From NCBI GenBank assembly GCA_027604185.1, contig JADGKB010000017.1:1-64000 (forward strand): 64,000 bases of DNA, written 5' to 3'. Below, one piece after another: positions 1-11,411 of the stretch; position 1 is the stretch's first letter, and each line of letters begins with the position of its first letter. The stretch is from Boothiomyces macroporosus. Lineage: Eukaryota; Chytridiomycota; Chytridiomycetes; Rhizophydiales; Terramycetaceae. The notes under the pieces are model-generated. The model was not told where the DNA came from. It did not search any database and was given only the letters and a program-made list of their open reading frames with translations. The position numbers were made by a program, and so were the translations under genes.

Positions 1-167
1 CTCTGAAGGGGTCTGCCCTTCCTTTACTGCCCAATTATGGGTGGGATTTAAAGGAGAGAAATTATACATGTCAGCAAATTTTTGTTGTACATTGTTAAAT
101 TTGTTCAACTTTGAAACCCCCCAGTTAGAATAAATTGAAGTTGTATATTTAAAATGAGATTGCAATT

Positions 168-3076
168 TTATGAGAATAAATCAATTGTATCTGCAGGGAA
201 TTTACCTCTACGAGGCCAATAGTTTCCTTTGTACTTCCACAAAGTGCCAGTTTCGGAATCTGGGGAGTCTGTGATTGTAAAATATTGAGGATCCCACTGA
301 ATACCTTCGTTTTCCATTTGCTTTCTAGCATCACGCTGCTTTTGCTCCAAGCGAAGTTTTTCAGCCTCTGCTTCATCTATTCTTCCTTCCTCATACAGCC
401 TTTGGTCAGTTCTGTATCTTGTATCAGTGATTGGCAATAATGGTTGGATATCGGGAGTGAGCTCTAAAGTTATCCCTAGTTTACCGTTTAGTTCGATTGC
501 AAATTGCGTGAACCCGTAATTTTCAGCATAGTTTGGCGGGAAATTGCCAATTCTCCAAATTACCTCAAGAGTATTAGGAGAGCTATCCGAAAACTTGTTT
601 AGGGAATGATCCCATCGGCCACTGACGTTAGTTTTAATTACCCAACAGAAATTAATTTTTTACCAGCAGAGTTATATATACCGCCAACAACCTCATTGTT
701 TGCACTAGAAAAGTATCCTGATTCTTTAAACACGAGCTCGCAATAGTGCCCGGTGGTCTTACTTACAATTTTGGTTGTGCCGTGATGTTCAAGATACCTT
801 CCTGATGAAAACATGTTACGCATAGATGTGGTAACTTTCTGCCAAATATAGTGTTCATCCAACGCTGGGAATTCCAAATGGGCGGTACCAACGTTATTCA
901 ATTCCATCGATTTCCCCCAGAACTTTGTTTTCAAAAGGGAATCTTGATAGTACAGATAATTTGGAGATTCTGCATGGCATGCCATAATAGGAGGATGATG
1001 AGACACCTTTTCTGCTATGTACTTGAAACCTTTATCCGGTCTGTCAAACTCATAAGTCTCTCCTAAGAGCGGATTAAACTACAATTAATGTGCCAGTTAC
1101 TGGTTTTCTAGCTGCTCGATAGACGGTGGAAGAATATCCCGACACAACAAACCCAGCGACAAGGCATAATCGCTCCACTGGGTCAGTTTGTTTCGAAGCT
1201 TGATCTAAAAGTTCGCAATACTCCAACTTTCTGTTAAATGTTACTTACCTCTTCGCAAAGTTTCTGGAGTAGATTTATCGGCTCGTTCAACGCAATGGGC
1301 ATGGCGACTGGGTTAACCTAAATCTTACCTGTAGACAAATCTTTGCCCATGTTGTTACGCAAAATTCCCATGATGCTTATGTTTTCCATTGAACTTGCGG
1401 GCACTGGAAGTGCAGTTCTCCTAACAACTTGATATTGCGGAGGTTTGATGACACTTTGCTGAGTAATTGTAGTTCTCTTTCCTGAAGATTCAGAAGCAAC
1501 AGTCCCCACTTCAGACGGTGCGGTTGCCTTGTTCTGGATGCTTGTCATCGAATCTCGATCACTTTCGTCATCATCGATAATAGTAAATGCCTCGGCATCA
1601 TGAACTGAATAGCCGTCAGAAGATTCGTCGTCGCTGGCTCCCTCTTCGGCATCGTAAAACACATCATCATTGCGAATAGAAGAAATAATTGAACCGATTT
1701 CATGTCTATGTTCAGAATCAAGTTGGAATTTAGAAGCAGTCATCAGCTCCAAACCATATTTTTTACGAATTTTGTTATTATCGTTCAAGCATGCAAAAAA
1801 CGCTGCTTCCATATTACTTAAAGAGTATTGGGCCTTTTCCTTTTGCAGTCTGGTAGCAGACTGCAGCAAGTTCAATTGATTCTGTGAATTAGCAGCACTG
1901 GATAACAGCGCAGCAGTAGCATCAGAAAACGTATTTAACAATGCAGCATATTCTAGATCAGTTCAGAAGCACCTTTGTTATTCTTGCCTCCATCAAATCG
2001 AGATTTTGAGGAATCAATCATATCCTTCAATCTCTGGATATCTTTTTGAAGATTTTCTACACCTGAACTAGCTCTTTTCTGTGCCAACTCAATATTATCA
2101 ATTGATGGGGAGGGAGAAACCCCGCCCGAGATTGGACGCGCTATTGTTGGTTCTAAGATTGAAGAATCCCCACAAAAGTCCAATCCCAAATTTGGAGACT
2201 GAGCATTCGCAAACTTTTGAAACAAATTGACCCATCTATCCATATCCTCTCTGAATTCGACTTTGAAATGATAAGTATTTTGTGAAGAGTCTAAATTAAT
2301 TATTAACAACCAATATCAATAATCAAATTGTCGTGATCCAGTCTTATCGCACTAGACGTTAAATTGACTGATCCATGGCTCTGGCCTCCAGGTGATTTGT
2401 AATAAGTCAAAAACCCAGTAGAGTGTACCTCCACCCATCTTCGGTTGTATCCTTGCATGGAACGCTTGCCCTTCTTCAACAGCCAGCCTTCTCCTTCTTT
2501 TTGATTGATATTTAAAGAAGATGTATCCTTTGGTTCCACATCTCTAATTCCTACAAAGAAAAATAGCTTTTTGGACGTTTTTACTGAAAAGCTGTTGTCG
2601 AATACAAGAACAAATGTTCCAGGCTCCTGAACCAAATAAGTTCCTTTGATGGTCAATTTGGACGATTCGTAATGTGCAATTGGCAGAATCTCTGTCAGCT
2701 GTTTATCCAAATTGGAATCGCGGGAGCGAGATTTCGTATGTGATGAAATCTGATTTAACTCTACATTCGGCATTGATAGTTGCGGGTTTAAAATACTCAT
2801 GCGGGAGGATTTCTCAACCATGCTTTGTCGATGAGGGCTAATTGGGGGAGTCGCTTGAGTACCGTTTTTAATTTCTGTTAGAGAGCCTCCGAATGTATTC
2901 AATCTGGAGAGTGGTTGGTCTGCTTCCTTCTTAAATAATCCAAACGAAATATTCTTTTTCCTAGTGCAAAAATTCCAGCATATTTCCTTTCCAGGGCTAT
3001 CAACCTATTGTTATCCTGCATCTACTGTAACATAATGGGTAAAGGTGCTTCGCTGCTTGACGGTTACTTCCTGCAT
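168..3076 (-). CDS. Oxysterol-binding protein, Osh3 type (GOLD-PH-FFAT-ORD)
   Basis: Lipid-transfer protein expected at ER-plasma membrane contacts. Exons 3076-3026, 3004-2311, 2290-1973, 1952-1329, 1307-1249, 1226-1101, 1078-642, 621-168 give 920 aa; the seven introns are 20-22 nt. An N-terminal GOLD-like domain (about 5-125) is followed by a PH domain (about 175-285, GWLLKKGKRSMQGYNRRWVE). An acidic FFAT-like motif DDVFYDAEE (about 450) predicts binding to the ER receptor VAP/Scs2. The C-terminal sterol/PIP-binding domain (about 560-920) carries KPFNPLLGETYE and the signature SHHPP. This domain order is that of yeast Osh3. The start was chosen because an upstream exon ending HYVT joins VDSPGKEICWNF, rebuilding the GOLD strand. 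The intron at 1227-1248 skips a nearer AG that would give only 18 nt. The ligand is unknown. Confidence 0.93.
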
Positions 3077-3176
3077 CTTGCGAGATTGTCAAGAAAGCGA
3101 AAAAGTGGTCACGTGAATATTATCAATGAAAAGAGAATTTCAGGAAAATTGGAGAGCAAACTAGAGAGCTTTATTA

Positions 3177-6100
3177 CTATTTTCGTTTCTTGGCGCTTAT
3201 GACATCTGGCGATTCCACAAACTCAACTTCCTGCAGCTTTCGTTTAAAACTGTCTTTGGTCGGTGTTTGCTCGACACTCTCATCATCACTGTCCTTCTCA
3301 ACGTATGAAACATTCTTTGTAGATAACCTTCGGCTGCTTCTTGTACTTTTAGGAGTGACTGGGCGTGAACCGTCGTCCTCTTCATCATCCTCAGCATGTT
3401 TCTTTTTTCTTGGGGTTTTCCTCGACTTTCCACTTGGAGCTTTTCGTTTCTTTCTACTGGATCCTGATTTTAACGATTCTATGCATTCAAAGTAGGACTT
3501 CCAGTCTGGATCGTCCATGTCTGGATGTAGATTAATTTCGTTCAAATGTTCTTCCAGATACTCGATTCTAGTTTAAGAAATATCTTACACTTCCTCCATT
3601 GAACTAGGAACTCCACTTGGCACTTGGCCATCAAAATTATCCAGACCTTGCAGTACCAAGGTAATAGTTGCACCCAGCTTTCCCCATATGTTCCAGCAAT
3701 CATTCACCTGGGCGAGATTTGAAGTAACCATCTGAGTATCAAAGTCATCTAATACTTCAGTTACAGTGGTTTGCATAGTGATATCATAGTCCTGATTACT
3801 TTTCTCTATAATTTTGCTCCAAGATGAAATCATACTTGCTGTTTCTTTCAACCCTTTTACCAGGCTCGACAGTAAATGTATTTTGGTAGCTGAATGTACA
3901 TCCCGTAAAAATGAGCCAACGTTTCTAGCTAGATCTTCACCAACAAGGCTTGTAAATGAAGTCTTGTCGAGCAAACTTGGCCAAGATTTCAATCGGGAGT
4001 TGATGCCCTTTACCAATGCCTCTGAATGAAGGAAATCTGGCACTTTGGCAGTGATAAATAGCTCAATAGACTACTTTTAAAGATAATGTACCTTTTTGAT
4101 GGATGAAATAATTAATAAAGCTACCTGTTGAAGAAATTCTTCAACTTTGACCATCTTGGCTTCCACAGTTCCGTCGCTGTTAAATATATCTGCAAATTTA
4201 GCAGGGAGTTCGCCAATGTATTTTTGCATAATGAAATCTGAGTATCTATTCCACAAGCTTTCCAATATCCTGAGGCTTTTAGGTTGAATATAATTTTCCT
4301 TTGCGATCCACGAAGACATCTTTTCAGATGGAACAGCATAATACATAAGAGTAGGCGCCATGTGTTCTGGATTACATGTATCATATCTCGCTAAACCGCA
4401 TAATCCAGCATACAGTTGAATGATAAAGGTTTCAAACGCAGCAATTTGTTCATCATTTACATTTTTTTGAATTTTGTACACTGGAAGACCATACAGAAAC
4501 AATTCAAAGATTCTGGACACTAGTAAGTTGGCTTCACGCTGAAATTCGACAGATGGGATTCTTGGTGTAAAGAGCATCGCAGTCTCTTCCTTATTCTGAG
4601 CCCCATTAATAATAGGGAACATTTGTAATGCTGATTGTAAACACTGTGAACGAATAGTTAGGGAGAATGAAATTCCGAAAATGTCGCCTTTGGCATCAGT
4701 GACAACAGCTTCGCAAAAAGTGATCAGACGCTCTACATTTTGTAGAAGCAGTTGTTTATCTTCAAAAGTTTTTTCGTCACTTCTTAATTTTTCAATTTGA
4801 ATAAAGGTATGTGCAATCATTATTTCGATCGAGTTGGAAATTAAATTTGTTGCCCAGAGTGAGTTTTCACCTTCAGAGTGTAATTTTAACAGCTCCAGTG
4901 CAAATTCTAAGCACCCGTTCATCATATCATATATCCCAGTGGCACTACTTTCTGAAAACATGTTTGTGGGGATATCCAATTGGATAATACAGTGCAATTT
5001 GATTACCTTTGCCAGCATCTCGTTCAGGACATCTGAGTTTGCATTAAGGATTACAGATTGTTCGTCAGCTTTTAAGCTATCATAAGCTCCGACCGTCGCA
5101 GCTACCACATTATCTACCAACTGCAACAACTTCTTCTTTCCTTCCTCCATAATGGATGAAGACACTTCATCAGTAGTTAAATAGGTCAATGAAGAAATGA
5201 TTTCTTGCAAGAAATGCTTGTCAGAGTGTTTTTCAAACATTTGAATTAATAGATCTACAATATCGTGGTAAACCTACTATCAATAAAGATTACGATTTCA
5301 GAACTGGTTTGCTCAAAGCTTTCTATCGGAATTGCTCTAATCAGTTTTACAAGCTCAACCAACTTTACCAGTTGAGGACCATGGAATTCATTTCCGTATT
5401 TCTTCATTAATTTGATTAGATTTTGGTAAAAGACCGTGAGAGCTTTCTTGGATGCAGATTTCTTTTTTGGTTGCTCCAATTCGTTTGTAAAAGACAGGCA
5501 TAGTGAAAACATCAGTACAGTTTCCTGGTCTGCATCAAGTTGCAAGTTTTCATTGTCAGAATTGTCGTTCAGCAGGTATAAGGCTAAAGCTTCAGTTTCC
5601 TAATATCAGCAAAATATACCTTGAGCAATTCTATATGAGGAAGTAATGCCAACAATACAGCCTGAATACCATCAAAAGTAAGACTGGAATGATCCAGTGA
5701 TTCTTTTGTAATCCATTGCAATATAGGTGAAAGGTCCTGAACAATTTTGGAATGTTGCCTTTCGATTTCATCCCCGTCAACGACCTGTATGTGAGATTCT
5801 TTGATTTTCAGTACTTCCTGTGCAGCATCTTCCACAATATCCTTATCCAGAGCTATATTTCTTTCATTGGATTTAGCAAGGATTTCAAGAATTGCGCTGC
5901 AGAATCCTTTGATTTCAATATCTGTTTCATTTGTTTCATTAACTCTGAATTTGAGATCTTCGATTTGATTAGTAATCCAGCTGACAATAACTGGCGCAAT
6001 AATATTTCTAATTCTTACATCTGGATCTAAAGCAAGATGAAGCAAGTCATCGTACTCTTCCAAAAGCTCGTTTTCATTAATTGCGCATAATACTTTGACA

Positions 6101-7205
6101 GCCTCAACTCGAACATGTGCATCGATTTCAGAAACCGCCATATCAATAATACGTGGAGTAAATCTGTCAATAAAATGACGAGATCCTTCAATCAAATTTG
6201 GCTTGACTACTTTAGCCGCTGATTTGAGAGCTTCTAATCTTACGGCAGGTATCTATATTACAACTACTTACCCTGTCATTCAGCATCCAACCTAAATATC
6301 GTAAGTACTGGGCGTCCAAATACATATTCGAATACTTTACAGCCCAAGAACAGAGCTCTCCAACGCATTCTTGACGAATTGCAGGGTCGATATCTCTAAT
6401 TCTGTGCATAAAGACACTACGATTAACCTTTCCGTTACCCAGTAAAAATATCTCTGTGTATTTTTTCAATTTGCTCGTTTAATTCAGTAAGCTCATTCAA
6501 CCTATTTTGTAAGGTTGCCTTCCTTGAAGCTTGAGAATCGCGATCCTTTTGCGCTTCGACTTTTAACCATTCTGTGTGAGACTTTTGGCTATATTCACAC
6601 AAGCCAGTCAAGAAAGTAAGAGCTGATAGCGTAGCAGTGTGTCTGCATTAAAAAGCTTATACCTAAAAGGTCGGAACCGCAAAGAAGACATTGAGGTAAG
6701 CCATTGAACCAAAACTTCAGGAATAATTCCATCTTCTTCAACCAACTCGGATTTTAAAATTGGGGCAAACTTTGTCCAAAATTCAACATAATTTTTCTTG
6801 AATGAATTCCTCTTTCCTTTTTGCACCAGTGGATACTCATGATCAGCCTTCTATTAGCAACACTTACTTTAAAGTTTGCAGTCAACTCTTCCAAAGTGTC
6901 TGGGATCATATCGTACTCTGCAATCGACCCAGGAGGAATAGTACGATCTCCGCCAGCAGCCTTTGATTAAGAACAGATACTTTGATTATAAAATTGACCA
7001 ATTCTGCCAGTGCGGTGAATTTATCCAGATGAAAGCTGTTTAACCAGTCCGTAATGATTGATTTGATTGGTGATTCGGAATTGGACACAGCATCGAAAAG
7101 AAATTGTCCGTCGCTGATATCGAAATCCTTTGCGGTTATTTTCTTTGATTTTGCCCGTCGATCTTGTTTGGGTGTGGTTTGCTCAACGGTTTCTTCAAGA
7201 TCCAT
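3177..7205 (-). CDS. SCC3: Cohesin subunit SCC3/STAG
   Basis: HEAT-repeat cohesin subunit that binds the Scc1 kleisin and helps load and hold the ring on chromatin. Ten exons (7205-6981, 6960-6868, 6847-6663, 6642-6439, 6416-6272, 6252-5620, 5599-5294, 5273-4092, 4070-3589, 3567-3177) encode 1281 aa with nine introns of 19-22 nt. Conserved STAG blocks are rebuilt only after splicing: FIIKAAGG in the STAG domain, RPFRHTATLSAL, then DIFTGVFMHRIRDIDPAIR (stromalin conserved region) and YLGWMLNDRIPAVRL. The C-terminus is basic and acidic (KKRKAPSGKSRK), as in other family members. The intron at 6848-6867 has an alternative in-frame 17-nt reading; 20 nt is preferred. AATAAA starts two bases after the stop codon. 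Identification is firm; the exact N-terminus is less so. Confidence 0.93.
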
Positions 7206-7260
7206 TTTGAAAAAGGTTAAGCTGGACAAAACAAAAATCGGACATGAGCATTTATTACAT

Positions 7261-9541
7261 TTAAGCGGTGACCCAGCTCAACTGTTTCTTTCCCAGCTTT
7301 AGGGATTCAAAGGCAGCCTCGTTGATGGCTTTTAGGAAGCCCCTTAAGCGGTCAGAGTCGAGGAATGCTTCAACAAATCCTGCTGATACGTCGGTACTCA
7401 ATTCGAGGCACTTCCTTAGATTTCTAATATTAATACTTTTTACTCTGGCTGGTATTGGCTGGTAGAGAACCAAATCTGGTGCAGATACATTACAAGTGAT
7501 GGGCAATAAATGGAACGGATTTGTCGAAGGAGGGCATCTTCCACAGGATCCGTATGCTTTCCAAATATCTGGGTTTGTAATAGTAACTGAATTTCACCTT
7601 CCAAAATGGAAGTAACATTTAGTAGTTGATCAATATGTTCACCAGTTTTGCTTTTCAGGTACAGAGAGTACCACTTGTCGTAGAGCTCAAATATTTTCAA
7701 GAGGGACAAAAACTGAGACTGCTCTTTGATGTAATCATCTACTCCATCACAAGTTATCGCATTGAGTGGGTATTCCTGGAATAAAACATAAACAGAGTTG
7801 ATTCGGCCGTTTAAAAGGAAATACTTTGTGAGGATGTTACTGTATTTCACCAAGTTTTGTTGTTGGAGATCTTCAAATATCAACCAACCCAATGCATCTA
7901 TTTGGACCTGATCGGCTTTTACTGGTGGATCAGACAATCGAGGGAATGTTAGGCTGTAGTCAATTGAAATTGGTTCAAAAACTGCCCCTCTAGAGAAAAA
8001 TGACTGCACTACGTCTTCCGTGACTGCTAGCATATCTAAATTGGCCTCTAAACCTAATTCGTAATATTGCTGCTTGTCGCTCTTTATCGCTAATATTAGA
8101 CAAATTTACATTGTAGGAATTGAGAATAGCCAGATATTTGCTTTTCAACTGGAAGGTATTCAAAGTACATTGCAACCAAATCACCCTTACCTTCCGCTTC
8201 TAACACTTTGATGTAGCTTTCAATCAAGTTATTTGTACTCTCACCTGGGGGATGGATTTCCAAATTTCTGGTTAGCAGAATCAAGTGGGCAATAAACCGT
8301 AATGATCTTTTCACCGGTTCTTCCAAATTCTCAATGCCAATTGTAGAAACTTCCTGTTTCAGTTCTTCAAAAAACTCATCCAGATTATTTAGAATAATGT
8401 GAGTTTGAATCAAATGATGCACTTCATTTGCAATCATCTGAATTTCGGAATTTTGGTGAGATTTTAGTGATTCAAATATTTCCCTCTCGGATAATTTGAA
8501 ATCAGGAAGTGGTAAGGCGATTTTATCAATCTGGATCAGATGCAGTGCCTTTTCGTCCAATTTCTAAATTAGTAAAGAGTACTTTTCGCAACTTTGATTC
8601 AATCAGTGCGTTGTAATTTGCCCATACTAATTCCTCCCACGAGTTACATGCATTGGCCACTAGATTATAGTCTCCGGCTAGAGCAGCATAAATTGCCCGC
8701 TCAGTAACATCGAAAGAATCCTAATATAAAAATACAAAGGTACATCGCATGCTGCTGCAAAGCAAGCTGCCTTCCAAAGCACTTTGTTTTGATTTCCATC
8801 GAAATATTCCAAACCATTTTCCTGTCTATCAATTACCGGATCGGAAAAGTCCAAATATCCGCGTAACAAGGCAGCTTTCCAGTGCTGATTAGAAGATTGA
8901 CATAAATCGATCGCTTCCAAAATCTGTCCTCTTTTGATATAGTTGAAAATAGTCTTGTTCAATGATGCTTCATAATTCACGTCTTCTGGTGCAAGAGTTC
9001 TGAACTGTCGATTTGTAGCATCCGGGTCCAATTCTGTAACAATCGATTCTTCGTTTCCAAGTTTGAATCCTCTTTGCTTTTTTTGTATTCTATCTCGAGT
9101 ATGTTTCAAATGTGTCTTTTGAATCTCACAGGCCAAGAACTTTGGTGCCGTTTCTTCCAGCCATTTCTTTACAACCTTGAATTAGAATACCAGTACAAAA
9201 TTCTCATGTAGCTGAGGATCATCCTGGAAAATATCTTGAATCAGAGCTCCATCAGATTTGAATGGATTAAATGTTTTGTTAAAAGTGGGCAAATCCTGAT
9301 CCAAATCCTGTTCGAACCGGCGCCTACAATCAACTTGAATTACTGTAATAATTGCCGCAAGAGGTTCCAGCTGTTGGCTTCGTAAAACCAAACATTGTCC
9401 CCAGTATCTTGAAATCTACATTAAATTTGATTACTGTTCAAGGCAATAATCCTGGTACTGTTTCAATAATCCAAAATCTTGTAACACCTCAATCAAGTCG
9501 GATTCTTTGTAGAGCTTTGCGAATGCGTGATCCACTTGCAT
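7261..9541 (-). CDS. NUP84: Nucleoporin Nup84/Nup107
   Basis: Scaffold nucleoporin of the Y-complex (Nup107-160) in the nuclear pore. Exons 9541-9435, 9415-9344, 9323-9197, 9175-8744, 8720-8583, 8563-8110, 8089-7444, 7423-7261 give 712 aa. Recognised by family blocks WFYEANSWNLLRQLLQRRFE near the N-terminus, GDYNLVANACNSWEELVWA, and IYCPSLVMYLHQIWFSTSQY near the C-terminus. The two 5' introns (9416-9434, 19 nt; 9324-9343, 20 nt) must be removed together: the apparent open frame across 9182-9391 is a frame-shifted shadow. Only 55 nt separate its stop from the SCC3 start codon, both genes being on the minus strand. AATAAA lies 8 nt past the stop. The helical fold is inferred from the family. 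Confidence 0.9.
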
Positions 9542-9983
9542 TTTATTTTTTTCTCCAAAAACATTTCATGTTATTTCCAAGCTTTTGATGGATGAGCTTA
9601 TATGATGATTTGAAACGCCTACCAGCGAGCGCTCGATTTTAGTGATTCTGGGTGTATCATAAACTAACGTTGGATTGCACGCGGTATCACCACTGCGGAA
9701 CAGGTGCTTGTTCTTTGGTTCGTTATATTTCTGTGCCATTTGGTTAATTCGTAGAGTGAAACCACAGAATATACCCTGATGAGAGCAAACAGTCTGACTA
9801 ACATCGCGAATCTGAATGGGACACCCTGATCCTGTAGTGAGTCACCACAATGCCTGTACCATTTCAATTCAACTTGCGGTTATATTAAAAAGCAAGGGTC
9901 TCATTCAAATCGGGACTATAATCAAAAAGCAATCATGGGTCTCTGTAATTGGTATAAAACGAGAAGGAATTTTGGGTCTGCAA
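9542..9983. promoter_or_regulatory. Divergent intergenic region with TATA box for the downstream secreted protein
   Basis: This 442-bp stretch separates the Nup84 start (minus) from the small secreted-protein gene (plus). TATAAAAC occurs at 9953-9960, 31 nt before the ATG at 9984. No coding or RNA gene was supported in the rest; open frames here are short and lack homology. Confidence 0.5.
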
Positions 9984-10271
9984 ATGCAGCTCCCATCTAC
10001 TTTTTTCTTGCTTTCAGTCATCAGTGCTCGTTGCATGGAAGTCCCTGTTTGTATGGATGACAGTTGTAACGCGGACGAAACTTGTTTTGTGAATATGCAA
10101 GCTGCATGTCCCTTTATTCAGTGCATCCCAACACCGCCTCCTCAAATCACTCTTGCAAAGAGAAGATGTCAAATTGTTGCTACTTGTGATTACACTACTT
10201 GTGATCAAGGATACGTGTGTGAAATCGAAAACAGTGCTGCATGTCCATTCCCAAAATGTGTTGCTCAATAA
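9984..10271 (+). CDS. Small secreted protein with two identical-spacing 6-Cys repeats
   Basis: Intronless, 95 aa. Residues 1-16 (MQLPSTFFLLSVISAR) look like a signal peptide. The mature part contains exactly twelve cysteines in two repeats with the same spacing, C-x5-C-x4-C-x5-C-x7-C-x4-C (C17-C47 and C62-C92), separated by a Pro-rich linker IPTPPP. Both repeats contain an AACPF motif. This suggests two small disulfide-bonded domains outside the cell, perhaps an effector, inhibitor or cell-surface protein; the family is not one I recognise. The ATG at 9984 is chosen over upstream in-frame starts because it gives the signal peptide and lies 31 nt after TATAAAAC (9953). The stop codon lies within an AATAAA (CAATAAAC) poly(A) signal. 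Confidence 0.75.
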   Translation: MQLPSTFFLLSVISARCMEVPVCMDDSCNADETCFVNMQAACPFIQCIPTPPPQITLAKRRCQIVATCDYTTCDQGYVCEIENSAACPFPKCVAQ

Positions 10272-10771
10272 ACAGGTTTCTCTTTTCAAAGCTATACATG
10301 GACTCGTTCGACGAATATATATTTGATGCAGTGCTTGGACGTACATAGATTTGGTTCAAGTCGCTATAGAGTAGCTAATAGAACTGAATCAAGAGTACAG
10401 TGCAGATGGTCCATTCTACTTTAAGCCAAGCTGTAGAAACTGATGTTACTCGCTTGCTAAATAATAGATATGCGAATGGTTTTGAACCTTGGTTTACGCA
10501 GATTGGGCTGAAGTCAGTTCAGCTAAAGCTGTCTCACCATTCATCCGCGAATCACAAATTCCATTGAAATGCAATATAAAATTCAAGATTAAAATCAAAG
10601 GATAATAGTAGATTTAATTGCTCCGAGCCCATTCCGAATTAGATTTGCTCAACTATTTCTTTTATCGTATACTCTATAGTGGTATAATTTGACAACAGAA
10701 CTGGAACAGCGTGATATCAAAAAGCAGTCAGAGAACTACCGATAAATAGGAGCGAAAGTTGCAAACTACAA
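10272..10771. other. Intergenic; one unassigned short ORF
   Basis: About 500 bp between two small secreted-protein loci. A 53-codon ORF at 10406-10567 (+) begins MVHSTLSQAVETDVTRLL and has no recognisable family. Nearby strings such as GTACATAGATTTGGTTCAAG (10340-10359) resemble the local mini-introns, so a short spliced gene is possible but no consistent reading was found. GATAAATA at 10741-10748 lies 31 nt before the ATG at 10772. Confidence 0.3.
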
Positions 10772-10979
10772 ATGAAGATTACTGTCGCAGCTTTGGTAGC
10801 CATTGCAAGTGCTAAAATTATAGTTCCCCAAACCACTGAATTTCCTCAAGGCCCTTCATCCTGTCCAACAGGTCAATCTTGTAGCAAAGTTTTGTATGGA
10901 ATGGCACTCTTGTAGAACTGCAGTTGATCCTAGCACTGGATGTCTGATGGCGGCTTGCCTTCAAACGGGGGACCACTGA
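10772..10979 (+). pseudogene. Broken small Cys-rich secreted protein gene
   Basis: An ATG at 10772 opens a signal-peptide-like start (MKITVAALVAIASAK) and continues to SSCPTGQSCSK before running into a stop. The reading then resumes one base out of frame as KFCMEWHSCRTAVDPSTGC, ending at TGA 10977-10979. Both halves are Cys-rich and use the C-x5-C spacing seen in the intact neighbour at 9984. No GT-AG intron of the local 19-24 nt size joins the two frames; the only short GT-AG candidate would be 13 nt. The simplest reading is a frameshift, either in the genome or in the sequence. A longer unusual intron is not excluded. Confidence 0.4.
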
Positions 10980-11411
10980 ACGCTCAGATCTGGATTGAAT
11001 TAAAATAAATTCCTTGGATCTACCCTTTTATCTCTTTACATTTTCATGAAAACAGTCATTTCGTGCCAAAATGATCAAGATTCACTTTCTCGTGTATACA
11101 ACTTACAATTATCATGAACTCGGTCTATACAACTTTTCCACAATTTTTAATTTAGTTTTTCAACCACCGATTTGAAAGAAATGATTTTCACGCAAGGATA
11201 TTTTAATCTTGCCTTTTTCAATTGCAAACAAGACAGACTAAATTGACATGTATAAGCGGAAATAATGCTGCTAACAAGATGGCGGAAGAATGAATCAGAC
11301 TTATATCACTAACCGGGTATTCTTGGGAGTTGCCTGAATATCCGTGAAATACCCGTGTGGCTTACACCTATTGACTGGTATAAATAGTGGAAAAACAGAC
11401 GAGGGCCAACA
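10980..11411. promoter_or_regulatory. Promoter region of the WrbA-like gene with inverted repeat and TATA box
   Basis: Non-coding region of 432 bp. TATAAATA is at 11379-11386, 33 nt before the ATG at 11412. Upstream, CGGGTATT (11314-11321) and AATACCCG (11348-11355) form an 8-bp perfect inverted repeat separated by 26 bp, which could be a dimeric activator site or a hairpin. Nothing else was identified. Confidence 0.45.

Noticed and set aside
6851..6867. A 17-nt intron in SCC3
   Set aside because: In frame, but the next AG gives 20 nt, matching the rest of the set; kept as a 20-nt intron with the ambiguity noted.
9182..9391. Open frame giving MVLRSQQLEPLAAII in the Nup84 region, with an implied 27-nt intron
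   Set aside because: Removing two normal introns (19 and 20 nt) instead gives WFYEANSWNLLRQLLQRRFE, a recognisable Nup84/107 block.
10341..10402. Intron-like strings between the two secreted-protein genes
   Set aside because: No combination gave a continuous reading from a start to the 10406-10567 frame.
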